Source: JAENVT01 sp031370825 (GTDB taxonomy: Bacteria > Actinomycetota > Acidimicrobiia > Acidimicrobiales > Ilumatobacteraceae). From it: 39,555 nucleotides of DNA. This document shows positions 23,711-32,953 of this stretch, one piece after another. The stretch covers positions 1-39,555 of the forward strand of contig JANMRB010000131.1 in assembly GCA_031370825.1 (NCBI GenBank), read 5' to 3'. Under the pieces are notes generated by a model. The model made no database searches, was not told where the DNA came from, and was given only the letters and a program-made list of their open reading frames with translations. Numbering within the stretch: the first letter of the stretch is position 1; each line of letters starts with the position of its first letter. The position numbers were made by a program, and so were the translations under genes.

Positions 23711-23931
23711 ATGGAATTGACCGCTGATCTGCCGAATGACCGTCGAGTCCGAGTCGAGACGCGGCTCCACACGAATCTCATGGCGTGGCTGACGACCATG
23801 AACCCTGCGGGTCGCCCGGATTCGTCGCCAAGTACACCGAGCGCATCGGCGCGATCTTCGGCACGGCAGAGCGATTTGCCGAGGCGTTCTATGAAGCGAT
23901 CGTGATCACACCGAGCCGCCTTCACGCGTGA
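23711..23931 (+). pseudogene. PPOX-class (F420/FMN split-barrel) oxidoreductase gene with internal deletion
   Basis: ATG at 23711 opens MELTADLPNDRRVRVETRLH and continues to LMAWLTTMNPAGRPDSSP, the N-terminus of a pyridoxamine-oxidase-like F420-dependent protein. From about 23818, two bases out of frame, the strand reads GFVAKYTERIGAIFGTAERF and ends in EAIVITPSRLHA, a typical C-terminus of the same family, to TGA at 23931. The central split barrel is missing, about half the protein. GGATTCGTCGCC (23818-23829) can belong to either flank. The 64-residue frame that remains is not a functional enzyme. Confidence 0.65.
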
Positions 23932-23959
23932 GTTCGGCACCCTGATCTACGATCATCGG

Positions 23960-24247
23960 ATGAGCGCAGCGACCCCCACGGTGACGCTCGATGACGGCAA
24001 GGTTCGGGTCACGACTTGGACGTTCGGCGCCGATGGTGACGCCACTGGCTTGCATAGGCACGAATACGACTACATCGTCGTGCCAATCACTGGTGGCACG
24101 TTCGTGGTGACCGGGATCGACGGGTCGGAGCGCACACTGACCCAGATCGCGGGGGCCGCGTACACCGGTCGATGCGGGACCGAGCACGACGTCACCAATG
24201 CGTCGGGCGGTGAGGTCGTCTTCGTCGAGGTCGAACTCAAGGGCTGA
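23960..24247 (+). CDS. Small cupin-domain protein
   Basis: 95 residues, a single beta-barrel cupin. Motif 1 appears as GLHRHEYDYIVVPITGGTF with His32 and His34 as likely metal ligands; motif 2 is reduced, with His in TEHDVTNAS. The function is unknown; small cupins include isomerases and binding proteins. ATG at 23960 has GAT-CGG only as a weak ribosome site. It follows the PPOX remnant by 28 bases. Confidence 0.8.
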   Translation: MSAATPTVTLDDGKVRVTTWTFGADGDATGLHRHEYDYIVVPITGGTFVVTGIDGSERTLTQIAGAAYTGRCGTEHDVTNASGGEVVFVEVELKG

Positions 24248-24331
24248 GTCGGCTGTGATCGAGCCCGGAACGTACCCCCCAGCTGGCGGGCGCCTCCGCT
24301 GGTGAGATCCGGGCACCGGTACCGTTGTCGT

Positions 24332-26332
24332 ATGGCAGCAACGAACCGGCTCGCACAGGAAACCAGCCCCTACCTGCGCCAGCACGCCGCAAACCCGGTG
24401 GACTGGTATCCGTGGGGACCGGAGGCGTTCGCGGCCGCCGAGGAGCGCAACGTCCCGATCCTGCTGTCGGTCGGGTACTCGGCCTGCCACTGGTGCCACG
24501 TCATGGCCCATGAGTGCTTCGAGGACGACACAGTTGCAGCCGAGATGAATCGTCGTTTCGTCAACATCAAGGTCGACCGGGAGGAACGACCCGACGTCGA
24601 CTCGATATACATGGATGCGGTACAGGCCATGAGCGGCCGCGGCGGTTGGCCGATGACAGTCTTCCTGACCCCCGAGGGCCACCCGTTCTACGGCGGGACC
24701 TACTTCCCGAAGCCGAACTTCTTGAGCTTGATGGCCGCGATCGACGACGTGTGGGTCAATCGCCCCGCCGATGTGCGCCAGAACGTCGAGGCATTGGGGA
24801 ACGCGATCAGCCGCACAGCGCACATCCAGCCCGCGTCGGATCTTCCCGGCGTGGCAGCGCTCAACCAGGCCTTGCAGCAACTCGCCGGATCATTCGATTC
24901 CACCTGCGGCGGCTTCGGCGGCGCCCCGAAGTTTCCATCGACGATGAGCCTGGACCTGGTTCTGCGTGCGTACCAACGGGGCCCCCAGGATGATGCCAAG
25001 ACGATCGTCACGACAACGCTCGACGCGATGGCCAGCGGCGGGATGTACGACCACATCGGCGGCGGCTTTTCGCGCTACTCGGTCGACCGGGAATGGCTCG
25101 TTCCACATTTCGAGAAGATGCTGTACGACCAAGCCCTACTGATCCGTGTGTACCTGCACGCCTACCTCGTGTTGGGCGAGGTTCGTTGGAAGCAGGTCGT
25201 CGAAGAGACCATCGAGTACGTGCTGCGCGAGCTTCGGCACGCCGAAGGCGGTTTCTTCTCCGCCGAGGATGCCGACTCCCCCGACGAGCTCGGCCACGGC
25301 CACGAGGGCCTGTTCCACACATGGACCACCGACGAGGTGCGTGCGGTGCTCGGCGACGAAGCCGAAGTCGCCTTGGAATGGTACGAGTTCACTGAGGACG
25401 GCAACTTCGAAGGACGCACGATCCCAGCGCGGCTCCACCATAGAGGCGATCTGCTGCGTCCACCCGCCGTCGAGGCCGCACGACAACGGATGTTCGAGAC
25501 CCGAGCGCAGCGCCGGCGACCCGGGCTCGACGACAAGGTGCTCACCGAGTGGAACGGTCTGATGTTGTCGTCGCTGGCGGAAGCCGGTGCGGCACTCGAC
25601 CGGAAGGACTGGCTTGATGCAGCCGTCGCCAATGGGCGATTCCTGATCGACAACCTTCGCCAGAACGATGATCGCTGGCACCGTTCGTGGCAGGCGGATG
25701 GGAGTCCGCAAGCCCGTCACGCTGCGCTTGCCGTCGACCACGCGGCGATGGTTGACGCCTTCACCCGGTTGGCGGAAGCAACCGGTGACGGTACGTGGAT
25801 CGACCACGCCAGGGCCGCGGCCGATGTAATGCTGGACCACTTCTGGGATGTCGACAATGGCGGGTTGTTCTCCACCGCTGACGATGCCGAGCAACTGGTC
25901 GCCCGGCAGAAGGATTTGATGGACAACGCCACCCCGTCTGCCAACTCGATCGCGGCGGTTGCCTTGACTCGACTGGGCGCCTTGACCGGTGAGAGCCGCT
26001 ACACGAACCATGCCGAGCAGATCCTCCGGCTGCTCGCCCAGGTCATCCCACAGGCACCGAGCGCCTTCTCTCACGCCTTAGGTGCCGTCGACATGATCGT
26101 GAACGGCACGACCGAGGTCGCTGTTGTCGGTGATCGACCGGATCTCGTGCGCGCCGTTCAAGCTCAGTGGTTGCCCAACGCCGTACTCGCCTGGGGAACG
26201 CCGTACGAGTCGCCCCTCTGGCAACAACGCAATGAGGGATTCGCCTATGTCTGCCAGCACTACGCCTGCCAATCCCCCGCCGACACCGTCGACCTGCTCG
26301 AGTCCCAGCTTCAGGCCACCACTCGCAGCTGA
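24332..26332 (+). CDS. DUF255 thioredoxin-like / glycan-barrel protein (YyaL, SPATA20 family)
   Basis: 666 residues. The N-terminal third is a thioredoxin-fold DUF255 domain with the family landmark SPYLRQHAANPVDWYPWG and a Cys52-His-Trp-Cys55 motif in SACHWCHVMAHE. The rest is an alpha/alpha toroid resembling N-acylglucosamine epimerases, with FGGAPKFPSTM, HFEKMLYDQA, SAEDADSP and LTEWNGLML. The biological role of the family is unresolved. ATG at 24332 matches the family start; ten more residues are possible upstream. It is convergent with the thiolase (14-base gap). Confidence 0.94.
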   Translation: MAATNRLAQETSPYLRQHAANPVDWYPWGPEAFAAAEERNVPILLSVGYSACHWCHVMAHECFEDDTVAAEMNRRFVNIKVDREERPDVDSIYMDAVQAMSGRGGWPMTVFLTPEGHPFYGGTYFPKPNFLSLMAAIDDVWVNRPADVRQNVEALGNAISRTAHIQPASDLPGVAALNQALQQLAGSFDSTCGGFGGAPKFPSTMSLDLVLRAYQRGPQDDAKTIVTTTLDAMASGGMYDHIGGGFSRYSVDREWLVPHFEKMLYDQALLIRVYLHAYLVLGEVRWKQVVEETIEYVLRELRHAEGGFFSAEDADSPDELGHGHEGLFHTWTTDEVRAVLGDEAEVALEWYEFTEDGNFEGRTIPARLHHRGDLLRPPAVEAARQRMFETRAQRRRPGLDDKVLTEWNGLMLSSLAEAGAALDRKDWLDAAVANGRFLIDNLRQNDDRWHRSWQADGSPQARHAALAVDHAAMVDAFTRLAEATGDGTWIDHARAAADVMLDHFWDVDNGGLFSTADDAEQLVARQKDLMDNATPSANSIAAVALTRLGALTGESRYTNHAEQILRLLAQVIPQAPSAFSHALGAVDMIVNGTTEVAVVGDRPDLVRAVQAQWLPNAVLAWGTPYESPLWQQRNEGFAYVCQHYACQSPADTVDLLESQLQATTRS

Positions 26333-26346
26333 TCTCCAACATCGGG

Positions 26347-27552
26347 TCAGGCGGCGGCTTTTTCGAGGATGTGCACACCGCAGGCGGAACCGAGGCCGAT
26401 CACGTGGGCCAGGCCGACCTTGGCGCCCTCGATCTGGCGGTCGCCGGCCTCACCACGGAGATGGTGACAAACCTCCCAGATGTTGGCGATGCCGGTCGCC
26501 GCGATCGGGTGACCTTTCGACTGCAGACCTCCGGACACGTTGACCGGCTTCGAACCGTCCCGCCAGGGCGCGCCCGATTCGAAGAACTCGACAGCACCGC
26601 CTGCAGGGCAGAGCATGAGGTTGTCGTAGTGGACCAACTCGGCGGTGGCGAAGCAATCGTGGAGCTCGACGAGATCCAGGTCCTCCGGGCCGATGCCGGC
26701 TTTTTCGTAGGCGACGGTCGCCGCGTTGCGGGTGAGTGTGTTGACGTCGGGTAGGACCTGGCAAGCCTCTTGCCACGGGTCTGTTGTCAACACCGATGCC
26801 GAGATCTTGATCGCCCGTCGCTGCTGCTCGAGCGACAGCGTCTTCAACTTCGCGTCACTGACCACCACAGCTGCAGCAGCACCGTCGCAGTTGGCCGAGC
26901 ACATCGGTCTGGTGTTCGGATAGGCGATCATCATGTCGTTCATGATCTCGTCGAGCGTGAACCGCTTCGAGTACGCGGCCAAGGGGTTGAGCGTCGAGTG
27001 GGCGTGGTTCTTCTCGCTGATCCTGGCGAACAGTTCGAAGCTCGTTCCGCCGTACTTGTGGCCGTACTCCATGCCGACCTGGGCGAACACTCCGGGCATC
27101 GCGTCCGTGCCGATCCGGCCGTCGGTGGTCGCAACCGCGCCGTAGCGGCCCTTCGGTGTCCACGTGGAGCTATCGGATTTGGCCCGGCCACCGCCCCCGA
27201 GCAAGCCGGCGCCCGCCAGCTTCTCGACGCCGACAGCCAGGCCCATGTCGCACTCGCCCGATTTGACTGCCATGATCGCGGTTCGCAGCGCCGTCGCACC
27301 TGTGGCGCATGCGTTGGCCACGTTGTACACGGGGATGCCTGTCTGGCCGATCTGCTTTTGCAGTTGCTGACCAATGCCTGCGTTGGCCTGCATGAGGCAG
27401 CCCGCTGCCAGCACACCCATGTCTTTCATCGTCACCCCGCCGTCGGCGAGCGCGGCGAGGGCAGCCTCCGAGGCGAGGTCGATCGTGTCTTTGTCTGGAT
27501 GCTTTCCGAACTTGGTCATTCTGATCCCGAGGATCCACACGTCGTCGCTCAC
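26347..27552 (-). CDS. Thiolase-family protein (lipid-transfer/SCP-x type)
   Basis: 401 residues. Thiolase fold with nucleophile Cys82 in VANACATGATAL, the HDCFATAE loop and the SKGHPIAATG motif near the C-terminus. This subgroup acts in beta-oxidation or as aldolases/thiolases in steroid side-chain breakdown and is usually partnered by a DUF35 protein, which lies directly upstream. Start GTG at 27552 with GGAG upstream, 13 bases after the DUF35 stop. The substrate is open. Confidence 0.9.
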   Translation of the reverse strand: MSDDVWILGIRMTKFGKHPDKDTIDLASEAALAALADGGVTMKDMGVLAAGCLMQANAGIGQQLQKQIGQTGIPVYNVANACATGATALRTAIMAVKSGECDMGLAVGVEKLAGAGLLGGGGRAKSDSSTWTPKGRYGAVATTDGRIGTDAMPGVFAQVGMEYGHKYGGTSFELFARISEKNHAHSTLNPLAAYSKRFTLDEIMNDMMIAYPNTRPMCSANCDGAAAAVVVSDAKLKTLSLEQQRRAIKISASVLTTDPWQEACQVLPDVNTLTRNAATVAYEKAGIGPEDLDLVELHDCFATAELVHYDNLMLCPAGGAVEFFESGAPWRDGSKPVNVSGGLQSKGHPIAATGIANIWEVCHHLRGEAGDRQIEGAKVGLAHVIGLGSACGVHILEKAAA

Positions 27553-27565
27553 GGCTGCTCCGTTC

Positions 27566-27961
27566 CTACTGAGTTGGTTCGAAACCGAACCCGATTGCTT
27601 CCGTGCCTTGATCGTCTACGCCCAGCGAGTAGGTGGCCAACCGGACCTTCATTCCCAAGGTCACGTGGTCGGGGCTTGGTTCGACGTTGATGAGGTTGCC
27701 GCGAACGCTGGTGCCATCGCAGTCGACGATCCCCGACACGAATGGCACAGGTACCCCTGGCGCAGCAAAGGTGACGATGGTGAACGAGCGGACCTCGCCG
27801 TCGGTCTCGACTTCGGCTTGGCCGAACTCGATCCCGCCGCAATTGGCGCAGGCGTTGCGACGGTCGAAGTAGCGGGCGCCGCACGTCGCGCATTCGTGGG
27901 CGACGAGGTGAGGGTTATCGCCGAGGGCCAAGTAGTCGACCAGTGGGACCTGCGTTGCCAT
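27566..27961 (-). CDS. DUF35 Zn-ribbon/OB-fold protein, thiolase partner
   Basis: 131 residues. A rubredoxin-like zinc ribbon HECATCGARYFDRRNACANCG (two CxxC) precedes an OB-fold (VRSFTIVTFAAPGVPVPFV and following). DUF35 proteins form complexes with thiolases, HMG-CoA synthases and Ltp-type aldolases and help bind acyl-CoA. ATG at 27961. It sits between nitroreductase and thiolase genes in one strand-consistent unit. Confidence 0.92.
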   Translation of the reverse strand: MATQVPLVDYLALGDNPHLVAHECATCGARYFDRRNACANCGGIEFGQAEVETDGEVRSFTIVTFAAPGVPVPFVSGIVDCDGTSVRGNLINVEPSPDHVTLGMKVRLATYSLGVDDQGTEAIGFGFEPTQ

Positions 27962-27976
27962 CGACGAGACGATAGT

Positions 27977-28540
27977 TCACCAATGGTTGTAATGGACAAC
28001 TTCCGAGGCACCGCGCCGCGGACGCGTCGTCGGAGATCCGCTGGGGCGATCGGTGGTGGCACGTTGCCCGATCGCGAGTGCACCCACCGACAGCATGCCT
28101 TCCGGTACGCCAAGGTCGGCGAGCAGTGCGTCGGCATTGCGGAAGATGCCGAAGTACAGCGCCCCCAAACGCTGCGCCTCGACCAGCAGCAGAAGGTTCT
28201 GTACAGCCATCGCTGTGTCGGTCAACCAAAACGGCACCGACCAGTTGGCGGCGATCTCGAGGCCGTGGCCGGCCTTGTCGGACTCGGAGTAACGCGAGGT
28301 GTAGGCCTGCGGATCGGCGATCGGCAGCACGATGAGCGGGGCGAGCAGAACACCGTCCTGTGTTTCGGCGAACCACGCCTCGGCATCGGTGGTTCGCCAG
28401 AACGACCCGATCGCATCGCCAGTCAGCACGACGAAGTGGACGCCCTGGCTGTAGCCGGCCGAGGGTGCTCGGCGGGCCGTGTCGATCAGATCCGCGACTA
28501 GGTGTCGATCGAGAGGTTCAGTGCTGAACTGCCGGGTCAT
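27977..28540 (-). CDS. Nitroreductase-family protein
   Basis: 187 residues from ATG 28540; FMN-dependent nitroreductase fold. Landmarks are TRQFSTEPLDRHLVADLIDTARRAPSAG near the start and a TDTAMAVQNLLLLVEAQRLGALYFG helix region. The frame above the ATG reads YEVVEAVVRRRRM, which matches the normal N-terminal helix of the family, yet holds no ATG, GTG or TTG. A CTG at 28588 overlaps the stop of the upstream gene as CTGA, so initiation there by coupling is plausible and would give 203 residues. Confidence 0.86.
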   Translation of the reverse strand: MTRQFSTEPLDRHLVADLIDTARRAPSAGYSQGVHFVVLTGDAIGSFWRTTDAEAWFAETQDGVLLAPLIVLPIADPQAYTSRYSESDKAGHGLEIAANWSVPFWLTDTAMAVQNLLLLVEAQRLGALYFGIFRNADALLADLGVPEGMLSVGALAIGQRATTDRPSGSPTTRPRRGASEVVHYNHW

Positions 28541-28584
28541 TCGCCGCCGGCGAACGACCGCCTCGACGACCTCGTAATCGCTCG

Positions 28585-29241
28585 TCAGCGGGCGCCGAGC
28601 TTGATCAGGTCCTCGGCCATCACCCAGCCGTGAGCGACCAGGTAGCCACCCTTCTTGGGGTTGACCGTGGCAAACAGAGCGGTGAGCTCCGGCTTGATCT
28701 TTTCCGGCTTCAGCGTCTCATGATCGAGGAAGCCGCTCTGACCGTTGGATTTCACCACGAACGACTGCTCGTCATAGCCGGAATCGACACCGAACCGCTT
28801 GGCAAGCCGCCGGCCCCACGCACGCTCTTCGCCCACCGCTCGGTGACCGGGTCGAGGAATCAATTCGGCGACCTGTTTGAACGCCTCAAGCGACCCGACC
28901 GTGACGAAGCGCGATCCGATCACCACGTCTTCATCGGGGAACGCCATGAGCGCGCGGTGGAACGCCTCGCCCATCAGGCCTTTCAAAACCTGGTCGCGCT
29001 TGCTGGTTCGCTTGACGCTCATCAAACCGACCAACACGCACGGCGTTCCGCCGATGCGCTCGAGGGTCGAGAATGTGCATCCGTGCAGCTTGTCGTCGAT
29101 CCGCGCCGTTGTACACAGCACCCAATCTTCCTTGGCTTTCGACAACACTCCGATGTCGAATGCTCCGCCCATTGACGCCATTTCGTCGAGATCTGCGTCG
29201 GTGAGCGCTGCACAGTCCCTGGTTTCCACCTGGATTGGCAT
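28585..29241 (-). CDS. Hypothetical protein, weakly GNAT-like
   Basis: 218 residues, no family recognised with confidence. The segment CVLVGLMSVKRTSKRDQVLKGL followed by a helix recalls the acceptor strand and CoA loop of GNAT acetyltransferases, but this is by eye only. Cytoplasmic, no membrane segment. ATG at 29241 with GGGGAG nine bases upstream is a good start. It leads the unit with nitroreductase, DUF35 and thiolase. Confidence 0.75.
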   Translation of the reverse strand: MPIQVETRDCAALTDADLDEMASMGGAFDIGVLSKAKEDWVLCTTARIDDKLHGCTFSTLERIGGTPCVLVGLMSVKRTSKRDQVLKGLMGEAFHRALMAFPDEDVVIGSRFVTVGSLEAFKQVAELIPRPGHRAVGEERAWGRRLAKRFGVDSGYDEQSFVVKSNGQSGFLDHETLKPEKIKPELTALFATVNPKKGGYLVAHGWVMAEDLIKLGAR

Positions 29242-29319
29242 GCTGTAGAGCTCCCCATTTCGTTGTGAGAAGTCTCCATTGTGCCAGAAAATCGGCGATT
29301 TCGAAAAGGCGGAGGAGAA

Positions 29320-32300
29320 TTAGAGCATGACGGCGTCGTGACCGAGCAGCATTCGTAGTTCGCCGACCGCCCGATCGAGGTCGACGCAGAACTCATCGGC
29401 CAGGCGCAGTACCTTCCCCTGGCCGATGTGCAGGAACACCGGCGAGTCGCCGGGATGGTCCCGAAGGATCTTGCGGATCTGGTGAATCTTCAGCTCATTG
29501 AGCGATGTCGATGGTACGCGTAGACGCAACGACGCCGCTGAAGCTGTGTCAAGGCCCTCGATGATGTTGACGTCGAGTGCCATGAAGCCGACGCGGGTCT
29601 CATCTTTTTTGTCGACCCGACCTTTGACCGTGACGATCGCGTCGTCGACCAGCTTGTGACCGAGTTCCATCAGAGCCCTGGGAAAGACGGTCACCTCGAT
29701 CGTGCTGTCGAGATCCTCGAGGATGAACACCGCCATCTGATCACCCTTTTTGGTGAACTTCCGCGCCATGTTGGTGATGACCCCGCCGAGCAAGAGCACG
29801 GATCCGTCTTCGCGCTCGGGCGCTTCGGCGATCCCGCAGTCGACCTTGCGCCGCAACGCCGCCTCGACGCCCAGCAACGGGTGGTCGGAGACGTAGAGGC
29901 CGAGCATCTCTTTTTCGAATCGCAGGCGATCGCTCTTGTCGAACTCGTGATCGGGGATGGCGACTCGTTCGTCGAAGCCCTCGAGGCTCTCGCCGCCCAG
30001 GTCGCCGAACAGGCTCATGACGCCCTGGTCTCGCTCGCGCCGCCGCACGAGCGTTGCATCGATGATCTGCTCGAAGACCATCAGCAACCCGCGGCGCGGA
30101 TGGCCGAGGGAGTCGAATGCACCTGCTTTGATCAACGACTCGACAGTCCGTTTGTTGAGCACGGGTTCCGGCACGCGCTCGACGAAGTCGTGGAACGTCT
30201 GATAAGTGCCGTTGGCATCGCGCTCGCCGAGCAGAAGTTCGACCAGGCCTTCGCCGACGTTGCGAATGGCCGAAAGGCCGAATGTGATTGCACCCGGAGA
30301 GCCGGCGGGCAGCGTCACCTCGGCGGCGATCTGTTCCGGCGTGACGGTGGCGAAATCCATCACGGAGCGGTTGACATCCGGAGTCAGCACCTTGATGCCC
30401 GCGGATCGGGCGTCGGACAGGTAGACGGCGGCCTTGTCGAGGTTGCTCTTGACGCTCGACAGCAGGCAGGCGAAGTACTCGACGGGATAGTGGGCCTTCA
30501 GGTACGCCGTCTGATAGGTGATCAGTCCGTACCCGAACGTGTGACTCTTGTTGAACGCATAATCAGCGAAGCGCTCGATCACGTCGAACAGTTGCTTGCC
30601 GAGCACCTGGCCGTATCCGCAGCGTTCGGCGCCGGCCTCGAACGCGGCGCGGGCGTCGGCCATGACCTCGCGCGATTTCTTGCCCATCGCCTTGCGAAGG
30701 TTGTCGGCTTCTGCCAGCGAGTAGCCGGCGAACTTCTGGGCGACGCGCATGACGCTCTCTTGATAGATCATCAGGCCGTAGGTGTCACCCAGCACCTCCT
30801 CCGCGTCTTCGTGGAAGTAGCTGACGGCCTGCCGACCGTTCTTGCGGTCGGCGTAGTCGTAGTGCATGTTGACACTCATCGGGCCCGGCCGATAGAGCGC
30901 AATCACAGCGGAGACGTCGCCGAAGCTGGTGGGCGCCAATGATCGCAGCAGTGCCCGCATCGGCGGTGACTCGAGTTGGAACACGCCCATCGTCTCGCCG
31001 CGGCCCATCAGGTCGAACACCATCTGGTCGTCGAGCGGAACGACGTCGATGTCGAAATCGGGGTCCTTGACGAGACGAACCATTGCCATCGTGTCGCTGA
31101 TGACATCGAGGTTGCGCAGTCCGAGGAAGTCCATCTTCAGCAGACCCAGTTCCTCGACGCCGTGCATCTCGTACTGCGTCACAACCGGCGCGTCCTCTGG
31201 CTTGCCGCCTGCTTCCGGCTTGCGTTGGATCGGGAGATACGAGGTCAGCGGCTCCTTGGTGATGACGACCGCTGCGGCGTGGATGCCGTCGCTGCGCTTG
31301 AGCCCCTCGAGGCCCTTGGCGACGTCGACCACGCGCTTCACGTCAGGGTCCGCGTCGCACATCGCCCGTAGTTCGTTGGCCGCCTTGTATCCGTCGAGGT
31401 ACTTCGGGTTCTGTTCGAAGCAGTACTTCAACGGCGTGTCCCGGCCCATCACCAGCGGCGGCATCGCCTTGGCGATCTTGTCGCCGACGCCGTACGGATA
31501 CCCGAGCACGCGTGCTGCATCGCGCACTGCGTTGCGTGCCTTGATCGTGCCGAAGGTGATGATCTGGGCGACATGGTCGCGGCCGTACTTCTCGGCGGCG
31601 TAACGGATCATCTCGTCGCGATACCTGGAGTCGAAGTCCATGTCGATGTCGGGCATCGAGATGCGGCTCGGATTCAAGAAGCGCTCGAACAGCAGGTCGT
31701 AGCGAATCGGATCGAGATCGGTGATCCGCAGGCAGTAGGCCACGGCGCACCCCGCGGCAGAACCGCGCCCGGGCCCGACGCGGATCTTGGCGTCCTTGGC
31801 GTGTCTGATGAGATCCCACACGATCAGGAAGTACGACGCGAAGCCCATGTTCTTGATGACCTGCAACTCGTACAACAACCGCTCGACGACCGATGGCGAC
31901 AGATCCTCGCCCCAACGCTGGCGAGCGCCTTTCCAGGTCAGATCGTCGAGGTAGCCCGCTGCGTCTGCGAAGCCTTCCGGGATCGGAAAGTCGGGCAGCT
32001 GCGGCTTGCCGAACTCGATGTTGACGTCGGCACGCTCGGCGATCCACAGCGTGTTGTCGCACGCCTCGGGCAGATCGCGGAAGAGATATCGCATCTCTGC
32101 CGACGTCTTGAGGTAGTGCTCTTGACCTTCGAACTTGAACCGCTTCGGATCACTGAGCGTCGCCCCGGTCTGCACGCACAACAACGCGTCGTGTGCCTCG
32201 TGATCCTCGCGGTGCACGTAGTGCGAGTCGTTGGTCGCCAACAACGGTGCGCCGATCTTGCGGGCGATCTCGACGAGCTTCGGATTGGTGTCACGCTGGG

Positions 32301-32886
32301 CCTGCAGCCCGTGGTCCTGCAGTTCGACGAAGAGGTTGTCCTTGCCGAAGATGTCTTGGAGTCGACCGGCCTTGTCGAGCGCGCCCTTGTCGTCGCCCTG
32401 CAGCAGAGATTGCAGCACGTGGCCGCCTAAGCATCCCGTCGTCGCGATCAGACCCTCGTGATGACGAGCGAGCAACTCCCAATCCATCCGAGGCTTGTAG
32501 TAGTAGCCCTCCATGAACGCCAGGCTGGCCAACTGGATGAGGTTGCGATAGCCCTGATCGTTCTCGGCGAGCAAGGTGAGGTGGTAGTAGAGCTTCTTGC
32601 CACCCTCGGTATCTCCACCGGAGTCGTCGACCCGGCCTCGCCGCGGCGGGCGTTCACTGCGAGACTCGTAGGCCATGTAGGCCTCGGTGCCGATGATCGG
32701 CTTGACGCCCTGGGCCCGGCATTCCTTGAAGAACTCGAGCACCCCGTACATGTTGCCGTGATCGGTGATGCCGAGCGCCGGCTGGCCATCGGCCACGGCC
32801 TTGGCGACGAGGTCGTCCAGTCGCGCCGCACCGTCCAACATCGAGAACTCGGTGTGGACGTGGAGGTGGGTGAACGACTCCCCCAC
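29320..32886 (-). CDS. dnaE: DNA polymerase III alpha subunit, DnaE1 type
   Basis: 1188 residues, full length; the replicative polymerase. An N-terminal PHP domain keeps its metal ligands (His9 and His11 in HLHVHTEF, Asp42-His43 in ITDHG, NDSHYV), as in DnaE1 enzymes with PHP-based proofreading. The palm motif PDIDMDFD carries Asp413 and Asp415. Finger and little-finger regions, then an OB fold (SVLLLGGVITNMARKFTKKG) follow. GTG at 32886 has GGGAGG upstream; a TAACAT hexamer at 32929-32924 is a possible -10. Confidence 0.98.
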   Translation of the reverse strand: MGESFTHLHVHTEFSMLDGAARLDDLVAKAVADGQPALGITDHGNMYGVLEFFKECRAQGVKPIIGTEAYMAYESRSERPPRRGRVDDSGGDTEGGKKLYYHLTLLAENDQGYRNLIQLASLAFMEGYYYKPRMDWELLARHHEGLIATTGCLGGHVLQSLLQGDDKGALDKAGRLQDIFGKDNLFVELQDHGLQAQRDTNPKLVEIARKIGAPLLATNDSHYVHREDHEAHDALLCVQTGATLSDPKRFKFEGQEHYLKTSAEMRYLFRDLPEACDNTLWIAERADVNIEFGKPQLPDFPIPEGFADAAGYLDDLTWKGARQRWGEDLSPSVVERLLYELQVIKNMGFASYFLIVWDLIRHAKDAKIRVGPGRGSAAGCAVAYCLRITDLDPIRYDLLFERFLNPSRISMPDIDMDFDSRYRDEMIRYAAEKYGRDHVAQIITFGTIKARNAVRDAARVLGYPYGVGDKIAKAMPPLVMGRDTPLKYCFEQNPKYLDGYKAANELRAMCDADPDVKRVVDVAKGLEGLKRSDGIHAAAVVITKEPLTSYLPIQRKPEAGGKPEDAPVVTQYEMHGVEELGLLKMDFLGLRNLDVISDTMAMVRLVKDPDFDIDVVPLDDQMVFDLMGRGETMGVFQLESPPMRALLRSLAPTSFGDVSAVIALYRPGPMSVNMHYDYADRKNGRQAVSYFHEDAEEVLGDTYGLMIYQESVMRVAQKFAGYSLAEADNLRKAMGKKSREVMADARAAFEAGAERCGYGQVLGKQLFDVIERFADYAFNKSHTFGYGLITYQTAYLKAHYPVEYFACLLSSVKSNLDKAAVYLSDARSAGIKVLTPDVNRSVMDFATVTPEQIAAEVTLPAGSPGAITFGLSAIRNVGEGLVELLLGERDANGTYQTFHDFVERVPEPVLNKRTVESLIKAGAFDSLGHPRRGLLMVFEQIIDATLVRRRERDQGVMSLFGDLGGESLEGFDERVAIPDHEFDKSDRLRFEKEMLGLYVSDHPLLGVEAALRRKVDCGIAEAPEREDGSVLLLGGVITNMARKFTKKGDQMAVFILEDLDSTIEVTVFPRALMELGHKLVDDAIVTVKGRVDKKDETRVGFMALDVNIIEGLDTASAASLRLRVPSTSLNELKIHQIRKILRDHPGDSPVFLHIGQGKVLRLADEFCVDLDRAVGELRMLLGHDAVML

Positions 32887-32953
32887 TGGCGCATGACCTC
32901 CCTAACGGCGACGACTTACACGGATGTTATTCGTCTGCACCCTAGTCGTTTTC

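Noticed and set aside
29656..30942. A 428-codon open frame on the plus strand antisense to dnaE
   Set aside because: It mirrors the codon pattern of dnaE in a GC-rich genome, has no recognisable domain, and lies wholly inside an unambiguous gene.
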